The notes beneath the pieces were generated by a model, which worked only from the letters and a program-made list of their open reading frames with translations, did no database searches and was not told where the DNA came from. Of a stretch of 7,466 bases of DNA, positions 7,035-7,466 are shown in pieces. The DNA is from Xanthomarina sp035306605 (GTDB taxonomy: Bacteria; Bacteroidota; Bacteroidia; Flavobacteriales; Flavobacteriaceae): the NCBI GenBank assembly GCA_035306605.1, contig DATGNR010000016.1; one strand, written 5' to 3'. The position numbers and the translations under genes were made by a program. The first letter of the stretch is position 1, and the number at the start of each line of letters is the position of its first letter.

Positions 7035-7421
7035 ATGAACAAACTTGTAGCCATAACATATTCAGTTTTAATTCTTGTACAGAGTTTTAACTTTGGTTTT
7101 GAAGATCTTTCAAGACTGGGTGTTTTAATGGAGCATGCCGAATATCATCAAAAAACTTATGGCGACTCGTTTTTTGATTTTATATCCGAACATTATGGCG
7201 ATGCCAAGTTCCAGCATGAAAACGAGCATAAGGAACATGAGGATTTACCTTTTAAACATAATCAAACCTGTTGCCATACCAGTGTTTCTTTTACAGTTCC
7301 CAATATAAACGTCACTTTGGAATACCCACCTTTTGTTGAAATTCCTTGTAACTTCTTTTATAAAGAATCTATCTCTCTATTTGAAAAATCAGCTGTTTTT
7401 CAACCTCCTAAATTCGCATAA
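7035..7421 (+). CDS. Small exported His/Cys-containing protein, function unknown
   Basis: A 128-residue protein with a hydrophobic N-terminus (LVAITYSVLILVQSF, 4-18) that looks like a signal peptide or a single anchor, so the rest should be periplasmic or surface-exposed. A hydrophilic middle is rich in His, Glu and Lys: His34 and His38 (EHAEYH), His53, then His61, His65, His68 and His75 in HENEHKEHEDLPFKH, followed by Cys79-Cys80-His81. A third Cys is at 105. This clustering suggests binding of a soft or transition metal such as copper or zinc, but that is an inference. The C-terminus FQPPKFA and the general layout recall small flavobacterial proteins that, from memory, precede metal-efflux or TonB-receptor genes. 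The next gene is outside the window, so this cannot be tested here. The array of TGGTTA half-sites and the near-abutting promoter suggest a regulated first gene of an operon. Confidence 0.78.
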   Translation: MNKLVAITYSVLILVQSFNFGFEDLSRLGVLMEHAEYHQKTYGDSFFDFISEHYGDAKFQHENEHKEHEDLPFKHNQTCCHTSVSFTVPNINVTLEYPPFVEIPCNFFYKESISLFEKSAVFQPPKFA

Positions 7422-7466
7422 TTCACCCGTAATCTAAGTTCATTTTAAAAGCTATTTCTTAATGGC

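Overview
The window looks like ordinary chromosome of a marine- or soil-type Flavobacteriaceae (Bacteroidota). The DNA is AT-rich, Shine-Dalgarno-like sequences are absent, one promoter matches the flavobacterial TAnnTTTG element, and a large Asn/Ser/Tyr-rich outer-membrane protein of the Bacteroidota kind is present. These are inferences from composition and protein style, not a species assignment.

Left part (1-3361, all genes on the minus strand). Reading in the direction of transcription, an exonuclease III-type AP endonuclease (2597-3361) is followed after 58 nt by an OmpA-domain lipoprotein with a long coiled coil (1579-2538). The pair ends at a very clear intrinsic terminator (1544-1572). 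Beyond it lies about 450 bp without a convincing gene, possibly holding a decayed coding remnant. Then comes a Tas-type aldo/keto reductase (60-1097), which is a separate transcription unit.

Right part (3362-7466, plus strand). A 182-bp divergent intergenic region carries a perfect 17-nt palindrome and separates xth from a 1144-residue secreted protein. That protein is predicted to be an outer-membrane beta-barrel with N-terminal beta modules; its function is unknown. After it, a short intergenic region contains three alternating TGGTTA half-sites and a TAnnTTTG promoter that almost abuts the start codon of a small exported His/Cys-containing protein (7035-7421). That protein is probably the first gene of a unit continuing past the window edge.

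No tRNA, rRNA, CRISPR array, intact insertion sequence or phage gene is visible. The most interesting items are the giant barrel protein of unknown function with its duplicated motif and EF-hand-like loop, the operator-like array with a likely leaderless promoter in front of the His-rich protein, and the possible gene remnant at 1158-1503. I see no evidence of a complete novel multi-gene system in this window.
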